DNA from: Calothrix sp. PCC 7507
Lineage (GTDB): Bacteria > Cyanobacteriota > Cyanobacteriia > Cyanobacteriales > Nostocaceae
Assembly (NCBI RefSeq): GCF_000316575.1
Contig: NC_019682.1
Location: forward strand, 1,550,001-1,614,000
Length of the DNA: 64,000 nucleotides
Direction of reading: 5' to 3'
Below the pieces are notes generated by a model. It was not told the DNA's origin. It saw nothing but the letters and a program-made list of their open reading frames with translations, and ran no database searches. The translations under genes and the position numbers were made by a program. Positions 43,829 through 53,393 of this stretch are shown here, piece by piece. Numbering within the stretch: position 1 is the first letter of the stretch; each line of letters starts with the position of its first letter.

Positions 43829-44773
43829 TTAAATTGGCTGGCGATGGATAAAGCGGCCAATAGCAGAGCCACAGAGAATAGCAAATTTTTGCCACAAAAA
43901 TTTTCCTGAAGAATATAGTTGTATTGGTGTTTGACTGTGTCGCCAATACAATTTATCTGTGATGGTAGGACGGCTACCTTGTAGCGCGCTGATAATCAGT
44001 TTTTTGCGCCAAGGCTTAACACTTGGGACTGTCGCATGAGACATGAGAGTCCCGCCAGGAACAAAATCCATGCCATCAGGCCCTACCGTACTGAGAGGAT
44101 GAGTAGACGCCATCAGCGCTAAGTTGAGATAAGTCTGATCTCCATGTAGATAGGGGTAATGATGATAAGTTGAATCGGCATAGAGATCCTCTAAATATGA
44201 ATATCCTGCCATCCCACCCAGTTCTATGAGTTTTTGCCAAAGCAAGAGGATAGATTTGCAGCTTTGATGAACACCAATAAAGCCACTATTAAAGTGGTAA
44301 TCTAATAGGCGATCGCATACTAAGCCATTACTTTCTGCAAATTCTTTCCATGCCAAGCGCCGGGGATGATTAGCCGGTACGTTGTACCATGAGTCCCCAC
44401 ACAGCGCAACTCCCCGACTCACCCACTTTTCATAAAAATCCCAGCTACACTTATTGACAATATCGGGATCAAAATAAAATAGCGCCTCTGCTTCTGGGCA
44501 ATAACTTTCCCACAAAAGAGACATAAAATCAGGTTTATAAAAACCCAAATGCTTCCGGGTATCTAACTTCACAAACCGAATTGCACAACCCTCAGCTACA
44601 GAAAACTCTTGATAGCCTTTGCCATCTTTGACGGACTTAGCCCAAGGTGGTAATTCCCCACGATATCCTGCCCAAAACACACCACGAAAACCGTGATTAT
44701 ACAGGGAATTTGCTAATGCTCCCACCCCATAGTGATAGTCTTTTTCAAAAACAGTACAGATGGCTGTCTGCAT
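43829..44773 (-). CDS. Glycosyltransferase with DPD motif (GT8-like)
   Basis: 314 aa. ICTVFEKDYHYGVGALANSL at the N-terminus and FYFDPDIVNKC, with D-P-D in place of D-x-D, suggest a GT8-like retaining enzyme. HFNSGFIGVHQSC and HGDQTYLNLALM are the usual downstream motifs. A C-terminal basic helix (FLWQKFAILCGSAIGRFIHR) may touch the membrane. It lies between the hepC-like and hepA-like genes, 58 bp upstream of hepA, so co-transcription is likely. Confidence 0.75.
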   Translation of the reverse strand: MQTAICTVFEKDYHYGVGALANSLYNHGFRGVFWAGYRGELPPWAKSVKDGKGYQEFSVAEGCAIRFVKLDTRKHLGFYKPDFMSLLWESYCPEAEALFYFDPDIVNKCSWDFYEKWVSRGVALCGDSWYNVPANHPRRLAWKEFAESNGLVCDRLLDYHFNSGFIGVHQSCKSILLLWQKLIELGGMAGYSYLEDLYADSTYHHYPYLHGDQTYLNLALMASTHPLSTVGPDGMDFVPGGTLMSHATVPSVKPWRKKLIISALQGSRPTITDKLYWRHSQTPIQLYSSGKFLWQKFAILCGSAIGRFIHRQPI

Positions 44774-44924
44774 AGTGCTACTTCATCCTTAACTTAAATA
44801 AATTTTTCACTAACATTGGGGTTAATTAATACCAATTTGAAAAAAGAATGCGACAAATATCTTTGTAGGAGTGGGGTTTCCCCACCCTTTACGACTGTTG
44901 CAATCATTTACGGACTTTTATCAA

Positions 44925-45665
44925 TCAAGAGCCAGCAGTATTAAATTGAGCCTCAACCTGCCATGAACTCATAATTTCTGGTACTGCATTCAGCTGCTGT
45001 TGTCCTGCTAAACTCAGCTTCACTGCATCTTCTAAAGTCCAGCAATTAGAGCCGAGAAATCTCATATCACCACGCAATACATTCAATAATTGTGGTAGAT
45101 TTTGTAGTCTATACTTACAGATCCACCGCTCTACTGGTGTAATGTTTTGAGTATGAAAATTAATTGCTCGAAAGAGTCTACCCCGCTCTCCAACATGCCA
45201 CTCACGAGAAAAAACTGTCCCAGGTGAATAAATCCGCATCAGCAAAAATAATCCCAGCATAACTGGACTAATTATTAGTAGCGATATTAAGGCAAAAAGC
45301 CAATCAGCTAGTCGCCGCAACCACCATAAAACTGAATTACCTTTTTTATGAAATTTCTGGTTTGATGATAACTGCAAAAACATTGGCTTATCAGCTTGTT
45401 CACATGCCGTAGCCCAAAATTTCAGCCAATCTTCACCTAATTTTGGATCTAAACTAACCAAACTTACTGGAGAATGTTTTAAGCATTCTATTAACGATTT
45501 TTGATTATATAAAACAGGTAGATATGGCTGTTTGAATTTTCCAGGAGACTTCACCAACAGTTGTCCACGTCGCCATTGGAGTGTGCAATATGGATAGTGA
45601 TTATCTTGGTGTTGCTCGCTCACACTATAACAATTCTGTAAACTGGGAATTATTGATATAGTCAT
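44925..45665 (-). CDS. hepC: HepC-like bacterial sugar transferase
   Basis: 246 aa. A single membrane helix (LADWLFALISLLIISPVMLG) is followed by SPGTVFSREWHVGERGRLFR and RLQNLPQLLNVLRGDMRFLG, the core of polyprenyl-phosphate hexose-1-phosphate transferases. The usual R-P-E after G-x-R-P reads N-C-W here (GSNCWTLED), a departure from the standard GPRPE-type motif. It would start the glycan on undecaprenyl phosphate. The first 90 residues are unlike classical family members. It resembles Anabaena HepC in length and position near hepA. Confidence 0.72.
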   Translation of the reverse strand: MTISIIPSLQNCYSVSEQHQDNHYPYCTLQWRRGQLLVKSPGKFKQPYLPVLYNQKSLIECLKHSPVSLVSLDPKLGEDWLKFWATACEQADKPMFLQLSSNQKFHKKGNSVLWWLRRLADWLFALISLLIISPVMLGLFLLMRIYSPGTVFSREWHVGERGRLFRAINFHTQNITPVERWICKYRLQNLPQLLNVLRGDMRFLGSNCWTLEDAVKLSLAGQQQLNAVPEIMSSWQVEAQFNTAGS

Positions 45666-46875
45666 ATGTTTTTGTATTTATAAATCAATAGATTATTGAA
45701 ATGATATCAAAGGCTATCAATGTCATTAATCTTGTTGTAATGACCAAAAAACTGTAGCTAATTGATTATGAAGACATAGGGCGATAACGAAAAGGCGATG
45801 CATATTTTACTAGGATTTTGTCAATCTAGATTTGATGGCTGATAAAATACCAAATTACTTACCCATCAATCTCAATTAGACATGTTTCTGTGATAGTCAG
45901 AATGTACAGAGAATAGTGATAATGAACAGGCAAGTAAATCAAAGATAACCAGTGATGTATAAAACTTGGATTTCTCTGTAAGGATGAAGTTCATTGAGGA
46001 GGTGCAGAGGGAAGTGACTCCATCAATTAATACCTAACCTTAATCGTATTTACCTGCTTAATCTTTGGATAAATCTCACAAAACCAGCCCATGATTTTCG
46101 GTTAACTATTTGGAATGGGCTTTACTCTCTAGAATATAAGACACTTTAAAAATAACCATTGCTCAGACAAATTCTTTATTTACTCTTTAAATAATCTGCA
46201 CGTTTTCCAGAAAATTATTAAGTTATGGTGAATTAAGCATTTTCTAGCTGATTAGAACCCAGCTACATTGTGGGGATAAAACGGCATAATCATAAACAAA
46301 AATATAGTCAAGTCTGATAAATAACATGACTAGTAAGTAGACACAATAAATAGCACTTCTCAAAGTTAAACATAGGGAATTTAAACAACATATTTGCGTT
46401 TAATTTTGCCAAAACCACTGAGTGTACATAAACTTTATGTTCTCAGAATGCAAGTATCATTTAGCAGCCTACGTTGATTCTGAAATCACTCGTAGTTTAA
46501 GTGTAGGGTGGGCAATGCCCACCATATCTCAATACACTTGGTGTTAGTCTCAAAAATCCTTCATTTGCGTAGGTTGGGCGGAGGAATAAAACCCCACAAA
46601 CCAGCGAAAATGTTGGGCTGATACCATTTCACTTTAATTTAATGATACAAACACGTTGGCAAGGGCGCGGAGACCGCGCCCCTACGAGAAATCTGTCTGT
46701 ATCAACTTAATTTCTACCTCACTTTCTTAAGCTTGCCGTGCTACTACAATTATCCTTAACACCAAGCGTATTGCACCATATGTGGGTTTTGGTGGGCATT
46801 GCCCACCCTACCAACTACTTAACAGTGAACAGAATAATAACTGATCACTGATAACTGTTAACTGATTTAATGGCG
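45666..46875. other. 1.2 kb ORF-free region upstream of the hepC-like gene
   Basis: No frame of 60 codons on either strand. Most of it (45.7-46.5 kb) is unique, AT-rich sequence. Two palindromic-repeat arms lie at 46503-46523 and 46791-46811. By position it is the promoter region of the hepC/hepA genes. I found no clear GTA-N8-TAC NtcA site by eye. Confidence 0.6.
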
Positions 46876-49101
46876 CTATTTTTCCACAGCTTGTTGCAGT
46901 GCAAATCGTTGTTGTTTCGCATATGGCACATATGTACTGCTAGCGTTTGATACGCCATTTGCTACAACCCCAATCAGGTTTAACTTGCTCAACATGCCTG
47001 TAGCTTGGGCAATCTGGGTTCGAGTCACTCTACCAATACTTGCTACCATTAGCACGCTACGACAAGATGATGCGGTGAGCATAGCATCAACCAAACCAAT
47101 GACTGGCGAAGCGTCTATGAGTACTAAATCATAGTTTTCCTCAAATGCTGCCATTAATTGCATCATTCGTGGAGAACTCAAGAGATTAGCGGCATCAGCA
47201 GGTATGGGTCCAGCAGTCATGATATCAATATAGGATGAGCCTGAGTATTGAATACTAATTTGGTTCGGTAGAGAGGCATCGCTTGCTAATAGAGTTGAAA
47301 GCCCCTGCTCATTGGGAAGATTCAGCTGTTTATGCAAACTAGGCTCGCGTAAGTTGGCATCAATTAGCAGTACCCTCTTGTGCAACCGAGCAGCACTCAT
47401 TGCTAAACCTAATGCCAAAGCTGACTTACCTTCATCAGACAAAGGTGAAGTAATCATCAATGACTTTAAGTTTGTAACTGAGTTAAGCAGTTCAATATTT
47501 TTATAAATTAAATCCAACGATTCCCAACGCGGCGGGGATTGCAGTACCTGAATTGTCCAGGGAGCGAGAACTTCCGGCTTGCCAAAAGGCAATTTGATCA
47601 TTGATTCTCTGGTTTTGGCAGGTGGTAACTTGGGAGTTGTTCCTAGCAACGGCAAAGCTGCTTGCTTCTCTAACTCAGCGGTGGTATGAACAGCATCATC
47701 AGCCGCTTCTCGAACAAAAGCGGCAATACCTCCCAACATCAGCCCCACTACTGCACCCAATAACAGGTTTTGCTGGAGAATCGGCCCCAGCAGTAAACCT
47801 TCTTGGGGTTCTTCCACAACTTCCCAATTAAATCCACCTTTGGAGAGTTCTTGACGTAATTGCTGCTCTGCGCGCAAAAGCTGCTCTAATCTTTCACGGC
47901 TAAATTTTAACTGCGGTAGTATGCGATTGTAATAAGCCAACAAAGGCGGGAATCGTTTGATTTCAAAACGCAGTTCACTTTCTTTTTGTGCCAAAGTTTG
48001 GTCGCGAGCGGTTAGAGCAACTATATTTGTTTGTGTCTCCACTAACTGACCAGCTAGGTTGAGGTCAATTTGACCGAACTGTCCTTGTTCTAGGAGAGTT
48101 TCTCCCGAAGCGACGGTGTTAGCAGACCCCCCTAAAGTCCTGCCTACCTCTTGTTGCAATAATTGCTTCTGCCCTGCGAGTTGGTCTTTCAGCTTTTGCA
48201 CGCTAGGAGTTTCATCTGTGAAGCGTAAGCGTTCCTGTCCCAGAGCCAGTTCAGTTTTTTGGATTTCGTTGAGTAAGCCTTGATAGCGCGTAGATTGGCT
48301 GAGGCGAGAAGCAACGAGGGCGTTTTGTGGAGAACGATTCAGCTGCTCTTGCAGGGATTGTTGGCGTGCTAAAGCTTCTTCATATTGAGAACGAGTGGTG
48401 CGTCGTTCTTGTTCAAGATTATTTAAAGCTGTTTCTAAAGCTTTTGCCTGTGATTCTGGGTCGATGAGATTCTGATTTCTCTGAAACCTTTGCAGGTTAG
48501 TTTCAGAAGCATTCACCTCATCGCTGGCTTTTTTTAACTGCTCCCTAATAACTTGCAGACCTTTTTGTAAGCGTGAATCTTGCTGCTGTTTGTTGTATTC
48601 CACATACACCTGGCGGATAGCAGCTAAAACTTTTTGTGTCTTCTCTGGATCTTTATCAGTATATTCGGCTTGAAAAATTTTAGTGAGGACATTATCTTCT
48701 TTGGTTTTAATTTGATTTAAAACCAAAGCGCCTTTAATCTCAGCTACAGTTAGGTTTGGATATTGAGGCTGAAGTTTATCAACTGCTTTTTGAAGGAGTG
48801 CAGAACTCCGCATCAAGTTAAGCTGAGTAGCTGCGTCTATCTGAATATTCGACTCGGTAAACTGATTTCCTGCCTCAGTTGTGCCTGGTTTAACTTGATA
48901 GTTAGATTCTACTAGCAGCTGCATTGTGCTTTTGTAGGTAGGCTTTGTTCTAGCGGTGATCAAAGCTGCAAAAGTAACGGATGTAAAAAATACAAGTAAA
49001 AACCAAGGAAATCTGCGTAAAAATATCGCAAACATTTGTCCGTAACCCGCTTCTGTGTCGGGAGCCGGATTTAGACTGGGATTGAGACTAGTTTGAACCA
49101 C
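46876..49101 (-). CDS. Wzz/BY-kinase-like polysaccharide copolymerase
   Basis: 741 aa from the GTG at 49101, chosen for the AAGGA site eight bases before it; a GTG at 49122 is the alternative. The N-terminal Wzz part has a membrane helix (FPWFLLVFFTSVTFAALITA), then about 300 residues of coiled coil and a second helix (NLLLGAVVGLMLGGIAAFV). The C-terminal ATPase domain has Walker A PLSDEGKSALAL, a Walker A'-like LLIDANLREP and Walker B LVLIDASPV. A tyrosine-rich tail is lacking; only YVPYAK is seen. It probably controls chain length and export of the polysaccharide; kinase activity is uncertain. Confidence 0.82.
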   Translation of the reverse strand: MVQTSLNPSLNPAPDTEAGYGQMFAIFLRRFPWFLLVFFTSVTFAALITARTKPTYKSTMQLLVESNYQVKPGTTEAGNQFTESNIQIDAATQLNLMRSSALLQKAVDKLQPQYPNLTVAEIKGALVLNQIKTKEDNVLTKIFQAEYTDKDPEKTQKVLAAIRQVYVEYNKQQQDSRLQKGLQVIREQLKKASDEVNASETNLQRFQRNQNLIDPESQAKALETALNNLEQERRTTRSQYEEALARQQSLQEQLNRSPQNALVASRLSQSTRYQGLLNEIQKTELALGQERLRFTDETPSVQKLKDQLAGQKQLLQQEVGRTLGGSANTVASGETLLEQGQFGQIDLNLAGQLVETQTNIVALTARDQTLAQKESELRFEIKRFPPLLAYYNRILPQLKFSRERLEQLLRAEQQLRQELSKGGFNWEVVEEPQEGLLLGPILQQNLLLGAVVGLMLGGIAAFVREAADDAVHTTAELEKQAALPLLGTTPKLPPAKTRESMIKLPFGKPEVLAPWTIQVLQSPPRWESLDLIYKNIELLNSVTNLKSLMITSPLSDEGKSALALGLAMSAARLHKRVLLIDANLREPSLHKQLNLPNEQGLSTLLASDASLPNQISIQYSGSSYIDIMTAGPIPADAANLLSSPRMMQLMAAFEENYDLVLIDASPVIGLVDAMLTASSCRSVLMVASIGRVTRTQIAQATGMLSKLNLIGVVANGVSNASSTYVPYAKQQRFALQQAVEK

Positions 49102-49290
49102 GTTTATTATCCTTCGCCTCACAAATCACACAAATAAATAGGGAACACTTCGGCAAGCTGTAGTTGAGTTTCGACTTCGCTCAACTACCGCGAAGTCGAA
49201 ACTCAACTACCGCGCAGTCAAAACTCAGTGCAGACGCTCGTGCTGCGCTATCGCAGAAAACAGGGAATGAGTTTTTGATAGTTGATGCAC

Positions 49291-50370
49291 TCAGCAAGCT
49301 TGGCCAATGATTGCTTCGACTTTGCTAAAGAATGCTGTTTCGGAAAAATTGGTCACTGCATGATTACGGATGTTTGCATAATCCCAAGTGATTTCTTGGG
49401 CTTCTAGTAATGCAGCTTGTAGGGATTCGGGTGTTTGTCTGGTAAAAAAGACTCCTGTCTTTTTAGGTATCTGAGTATCTAAGACTCCACCGGCTCCATA
49501 GGCAATGACTGGTGTACCACTAGCATTGGCTTCTACTGGTACTAATCCGTAATCTTCTAAGGCGGCAACTATGACAGACTTAGCTTTTGAGAATAAGTCT
49601 TGGCGCTGGCGATCGCTTACATGTCCCAAAAACTCAATATTATCTAAGGCTTTGGCTTTTAACCGTGCTTGTTCTGGACCGTCGCCTGAGATTAATAAAT
49701 GCCACCCCAGCCAATTGAAGGCTTCAATGATTATATCTAAACGCTTGTAGCTGATCATCCGCGCTGATGCCAGATAATATTGCTCTTTTATATCGGAAAA
49801 AACAAAATTACTGATATCAATTGGATAGTTAATGACAATTGCCTGTTTACCATAAATACTTTGAATGCGATGAGCGACAATACTAGAATTAGCAATGTAA
49901 AGATCTGGCTCTTGAGCGTATTTCAGGTCTACATCTCTCATTAATCGGAAGACTTTTTCGATTAATGGGGCAAAATATCGATAGTCTCCATATTCGCGTA
50001 AATAAGTTTCCGTATCCCACAAGAAACGGGTGACGTTATGACAAAAGCAAATGTGCCGTGCATTGGGGTGTTTTCGCACTGCTTTGGCAAAGCTAGTACT
50101 ACTGCTAATGATTAAATCGTAGTCTTGGAGATTCAAGGCCCGAAAGGCTGGAAAATAGACAGGAGCCATTAATCTAAAATACTTAGCTGCACCTGGAACT
50201 TTTTGGAGGAAAGTAGTTTTGACGAGGCGATCGCTTATATCAATAGTTTTTTGCGGATCATATATAGAAGTGAAAATGTCCGCTTCTGGGTAACGCTTAC
50301 ACAGCAATTCAAAGACGCGCTCTGCCCCACCGCGCTGGGTTAAGTAATCATGGACTAGAGCAATTTTCAT
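49291..50370 (-). CDS. Family 4 glycosyltransferase
   Basis: 359 aa from the ATG at 50370 (KIALVHDYLTQRGGAERVFE), the standard start of this subgroup; the frame is open 19 codons further upstream. Other landmarks are HICFCHNVTRFLWDTETYLR, SYKRLDIIIEAFNWLG, HLLISGDGPEQARLKA and the E-x7-E site in ALEDYGLVPVEANASGTPVI. Probably transfers mannose or another hexose in the polysaccharide. It precedes the Wzz-like gene in the same direction. Confidence 0.87.
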   Translation of the reverse strand: MKIALVHDYLTQRGGAERVFELLCKRYPEADIFTSIYDPQKTIDISDRLVKTTFLQKVPGAAKYFRLMAPVYFPAFRALNLQDYDLIISSSTSFAKAVRKHPNARHICFCHNVTRFLWDTETYLREYGDYRYFAPLIEKVFRLMRDVDLKYAQEPDLYIANSSIVAHRIQSIYGKQAIVINYPIDISNFVFSDIKEQYYLASARMISYKRLDIIIEAFNWLGWHLLISGDGPEQARLKAKALDNIEFLGHVSDRQRQDLFSKAKSVIVAALEDYGLVPVEANASGTPVIAYGAGGVLDTQIPKKTGVFFTRQTPESLQAALLEAQEITWDYANIRNHAVTNFSETAFFSKVEAIIGQAC

Positions 50371-51151
50371 AAATTTCAACTCAAAATTTCTGTGAGGTTG
50401 GTTTGAACGCTCCCCAGTTTCTATCAATAACTTGAGTGTTCAGGAATTTCCATACTCTTTATGACACGTGGATGGTTTATCAGGGCGATCGCTCTCATAC
50501 AAAGCCCTCAACCCACACCACAGTATGTGTCACATTCTTTTGCCAATTAGTATTAGCTACGAACAGAAAGCGGAAACAATAGTCTAACAATGAGATGAAG
50601 TGAACCAAAAAATCAAAGATGGATATACTTGCTGAGTCCACTCAAGCTAAGAAAAATCCTCAATAATTCAAAAGTTTCGGTTTAATCTACTAGTCTGTCA
50701 AGATAGTTTTGAGGTTTTGTAGTAAGCACTAAAGTACTTATAAAAAAAGGACTGAAGTCCTTACTACGAACTTAACTTATCCATGAATTTAAACTTGACA
50801 GACTAGTACGTGTAAATGAAAGCAAATTCCTGAGAAACGACGATCTATTTTCTAGAACAAAATACTTGAGGATATATTTCTTGCAGAACATGTATTTTAT
50901 TCTTCTACTTTATATGCTATATAAATTCTTTGTAATAGTCAAGTATATATAAAATTTCTATTTAAAAAATATTGGCGACACATAGATTTTTGTAAAAGGT
51001 GAGTAAACCCCGCCCTTACAATTTATCTGCCGCCTTGTTTTTGTAAATTGGTATGAATAATTGAATACTGGGCAGGTATTCACAAAGTATCTATATCTGA
51101 TGATTGTCAGAGATAAATACTCTTGCTACTACTGCCCATCAAATTGAGATT
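50371..51151. other. Intergenic region with a MITE-like element
   Basis: Contains one HIP1 site near 50485, a 121-bp inverted-repeat element at 50688-50808 and at 50965-51045 a repeat related to 34621-34690. No gene seen. It splits the island into upstream precursor-synthesis genes and downstream assembly genes. Confidence 0.55.
50688..50808. repeat. MITE-like element, TAGTCTGTCA family (copy 2)
   Basis: Perfect 15-bp terminal inverted repeats TACTAGTCTGTCAAG / CTTGACAGACTAGTA. The interior contains GTAGTAAGCACTAAAGTAC and a complementary CTTTAGT/ACTGAAG hairpin. Related elements are at 29406-29520 and, in part (interior only), at about 33375-33457. Confidence 0.75.
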
Positions 51152-52465
51152 TTATCCAACTGCTGCTAGGGTTTTTTCTGAGGCAAAATAAACATTTTGT
51201 TCAGAGCGCAATTTATCACAAAGTCTGCCTGCTGGTAACTCTACATCATCGTAAGTTAGGACTTGATCTTTAGGAATGTCTCGTTTTAGGCGACATCCCT
51301 CTGCTAGACCAATTGGTAAGAGGTTTTGTTCCTGAACAATGGGGGAATTTTCACATTGTCCGTAGGTCATGTAGTAACCGATGCCATCTAAGGTTTCCCC
51401 AGCTTTAAGATCGATTTTAGCAGTGGTAATGACATCTACAAGTGGGCCGCCTAAGGGAGACATGACAGCATCTTGGAACAGAACAGCACGTGCTACGGAT
51501 AGCGGAACTTCAAAATGACAGAGGTGATAAGGAGTATAGAAGCTGTAAAGTGGGCCTTCACCTAACTTGTACAAGTTGAGGTAGTGGCGTTGCTTGGGAT
51601 CGTCATGAGTGGCGAATACGAACACGCCGGGGCCTGGTTTTGCACCAACTACATAATCGACGATACCGCCTAATTCTTTTAGTTGTTCAACATCATACAT
51701 GTTGGTCATCTCATCCACATGACCACCGAAATCGTATCCTAGCATTCCGCGTTGGGCGACTTTCATACCTGTGGCATTGGCAACGATCGCCTGTTCAAAG
51801 GAAATTTTTGTGCCGTCGGCAAAGCTTGTCACCATGTGGGCTTTTTGACCCCAACGTTTAGCGAATGCCTCTTGGGTGGTAGGGTTGCGGTAAGGGTCTT
51901 GGAGTCCTTTGATGTTGCCGCATAATAATGGTGTCAGCCCAATACTTTTCACGAAGCGGTAGAGGTTCATTTCTACCCCTGGCTGATCGCCGTCGCAAGC
52001 GCTGAGAATCACGCCGGCTTTGTCTGCATAGACTTTGAGGATGGGACCGATTGTCCCGTCTAGTTCGGCATTCATCATAATTACATGCTTGCGATGGGCG
52101 ATCGCTTCCATGACGATGTGAGCGCCAAATTCTACAGCACCTGTGACTTCAATTAAGGCTTCAATTCCCTCGGCTTGGCAAAGTAACTGAGCGTCTTCTG
52201 TGACTGCATATTTACCTTGGGCGATCGCATCTTCTAAGTTGCTGACATTAGCAACAACTTGAATATCCTCTATTCCTGCTTCTAAATAAGCTTGTTTGGC
52301 TGCATTAATCTGGCGGTTAGAGATAGCGACTAACTCCATTCCCGGCACAGAATTAACTATTTGATTGGCAATGCCTCGACCCATAAAGCCTGCACCAATC
52401 ATTCCCACTTTGATGGGTTTACCTGCAGCCGCTCTAGCTTGTAAGGCGCGATCAATAATAATCAT
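51152..52465 (-). CDS. NAD(P)-dependent oxidoreductase with SAF domain
   Basis: 437 aa. The Rossmann motif VGMIGAGFMGRG is at about residues 19-30. The middle is homoserine-dehydrogenase-like (LIEVTGAVEFGAHIVMEAIA, VILSACDGDQPGVEMNLYRF). The C-terminus (CRLKRDIPKDQVLTYDDVEL) is an SAF domain, as in sialic-acid synthases and antifreeze proteins. Such proteins occur in nucleotide-sugar clusters near RfbF and RfbC-like genes, where they probably reduce or rearrange an activated sugar or a branched side group. The exact substrate is unknown. Confidence 0.8.
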   Translation of the reverse strand: MIIIDRALQARAAAGKPIKVGMIGAGFMGRGIANQIVNSVPGMELVAISNRQINAAKQAYLEAGIEDIQVVANVSNLEDAIAQGKYAVTEDAQLLCQAEGIEALIEVTGAVEFGAHIVMEAIAHRKHVIMMNAELDGTIGPILKVYADKAGVILSACDGDQPGVEMNLYRFVKSIGLTPLLCGNIKGLQDPYRNPTTQEAFAKRWGQKAHMVTSFADGTKISFEQAIVANATGMKVAQRGMLGYDFGGHVDEMTNMYDVEQLKELGGIVDYVVGAKPGPGVFVFATHDDPKQRHYLNLYKLGEGPLYSFYTPYHLCHFEVPLSVARAVLFQDAVMSPLGGPLVDVITTAKIDLKAGETLDGIGYYMTYGQCENSPIVQEQNLLPIGLAEGCRLKRDIPKDQVLTYDDVELPAGRLCDKLRSEQNVYFASEKTLAAVG

Positions 52466-52662
52466 TAGCTCGATTCCTCTTTTAGTTATTTATTTGTTGG
52501 ACAGAATTCAGGAGTCAGGAGGAAAACCAGATATACTCTCACAATGAATCATAACTTATACATTATGTTGAAATTATTTGCCCATTATCTAACTATTCTG
52601 AATCCCTTATTCTGAATTCTGAAAATTCATCAATTAAACCCCAAAGTTAAGGGTAATTTTAT

Positions 52663-53217
52663 TCATTTAGTTTCACCTCCCACAGTCATCATTGACAGTA
52701 AAGGCCAATTTAAATCTTTCTCAGAAATTACTGTGACTTCTAATGGCCAATCAATTTTAAAAAATGGGTCATCATAACGTAGACCCCTCTCATAACCTGG
52801 GGTGTAAAATTCACCTACCTGATATACAACTTCAGTTTCATCTGTTAGCGCTTGGTAGCCGTGGGCAAACATTTCCGGCACATACAAAGCGCGGCGGTTT
52901 TCTGGAGTTAGTTCGACACCAATATGTGACAAAAAGGTAGGAGATTCAGGACGCATATCAATAATTACGTCATAGATAGCGCCTTTAGTACAGCGAATTA
53001 ATTTCGTTTCGGCGGCTGGGGGAGTTTGATAGTGCATTCCCCTGAGAGTGCCTTTTTTATAGTTGAAAGACAGATTACATTGCGCTACCGTGGGCTTTAA
53101 TCCGTGGTTGGCAAATTCTTGAGCGCAAAAGGAACGGGCAAAAAAACCACGATTGTCTGGTTTTTCTTCTAAGTCAATAATAAATGCGTCTTTGAGTTCA
53201 GTTTTGGTGAAAATCAT
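52663..53217 (-). CDS. rfbC: dTDP-4-dehydrorhamnose 3,5-epimerase family protein
   Basis: 184 aa from the ATG at 53217, preceded by GAGG; four more codons are open upstream. RmlC cupin fold with RGFFARSFC, GTLRGMHYQ (catalytic His), CTKGAIYDVIIDMR and PEMFAHGYQALTD. It is slightly smaller than some RfbC proteins but has all core motifs. Since the cluster has a cytidylyltransferase and no dTDP-glucose genes, it may act on a CDP-4-keto sugar instead of dTDP-4-keto-rhamnose. Confidence 0.85.
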   Translation of the reverse strand: MIFTKTELKDAFIIDLEEKPDNRGFFARSFCAQEFANHGLKPTVAQCNLSFNYKKGTLRGMHYQTPPAAETKLIRCTKGAIYDVIIDMRPESPTFLSHIGVELTPENRRALYVPEMFAHGYQALTDETEVVYQVGEFYTPGYERGLRYDDPFFKIDWPLEVTVISEKDLNWPLLSMMTVGGETK

Positions 53218-53393
53218 CGATAACCTCAAGATAAATGTTTAAGGAAAAACTTAATATCCTCTAGAATTAAGCGACCGACTGCCTCTAGCTCTGGCAAATT
53301 TTGCCGATGTTTTAAAAGTGCTAATCAATAACTCAACTCAGAGTTCAATATTGCTATTTTAGCTTTAAGTGTGTTCAACATAACATGATTATC

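Noticed and set aside
45666-46875. NtcA-type site (GTA-N8-TAC) upstream of hepC
   Set aside because: Scanned by eye only; no convincing site with a spaced -10 box was found.
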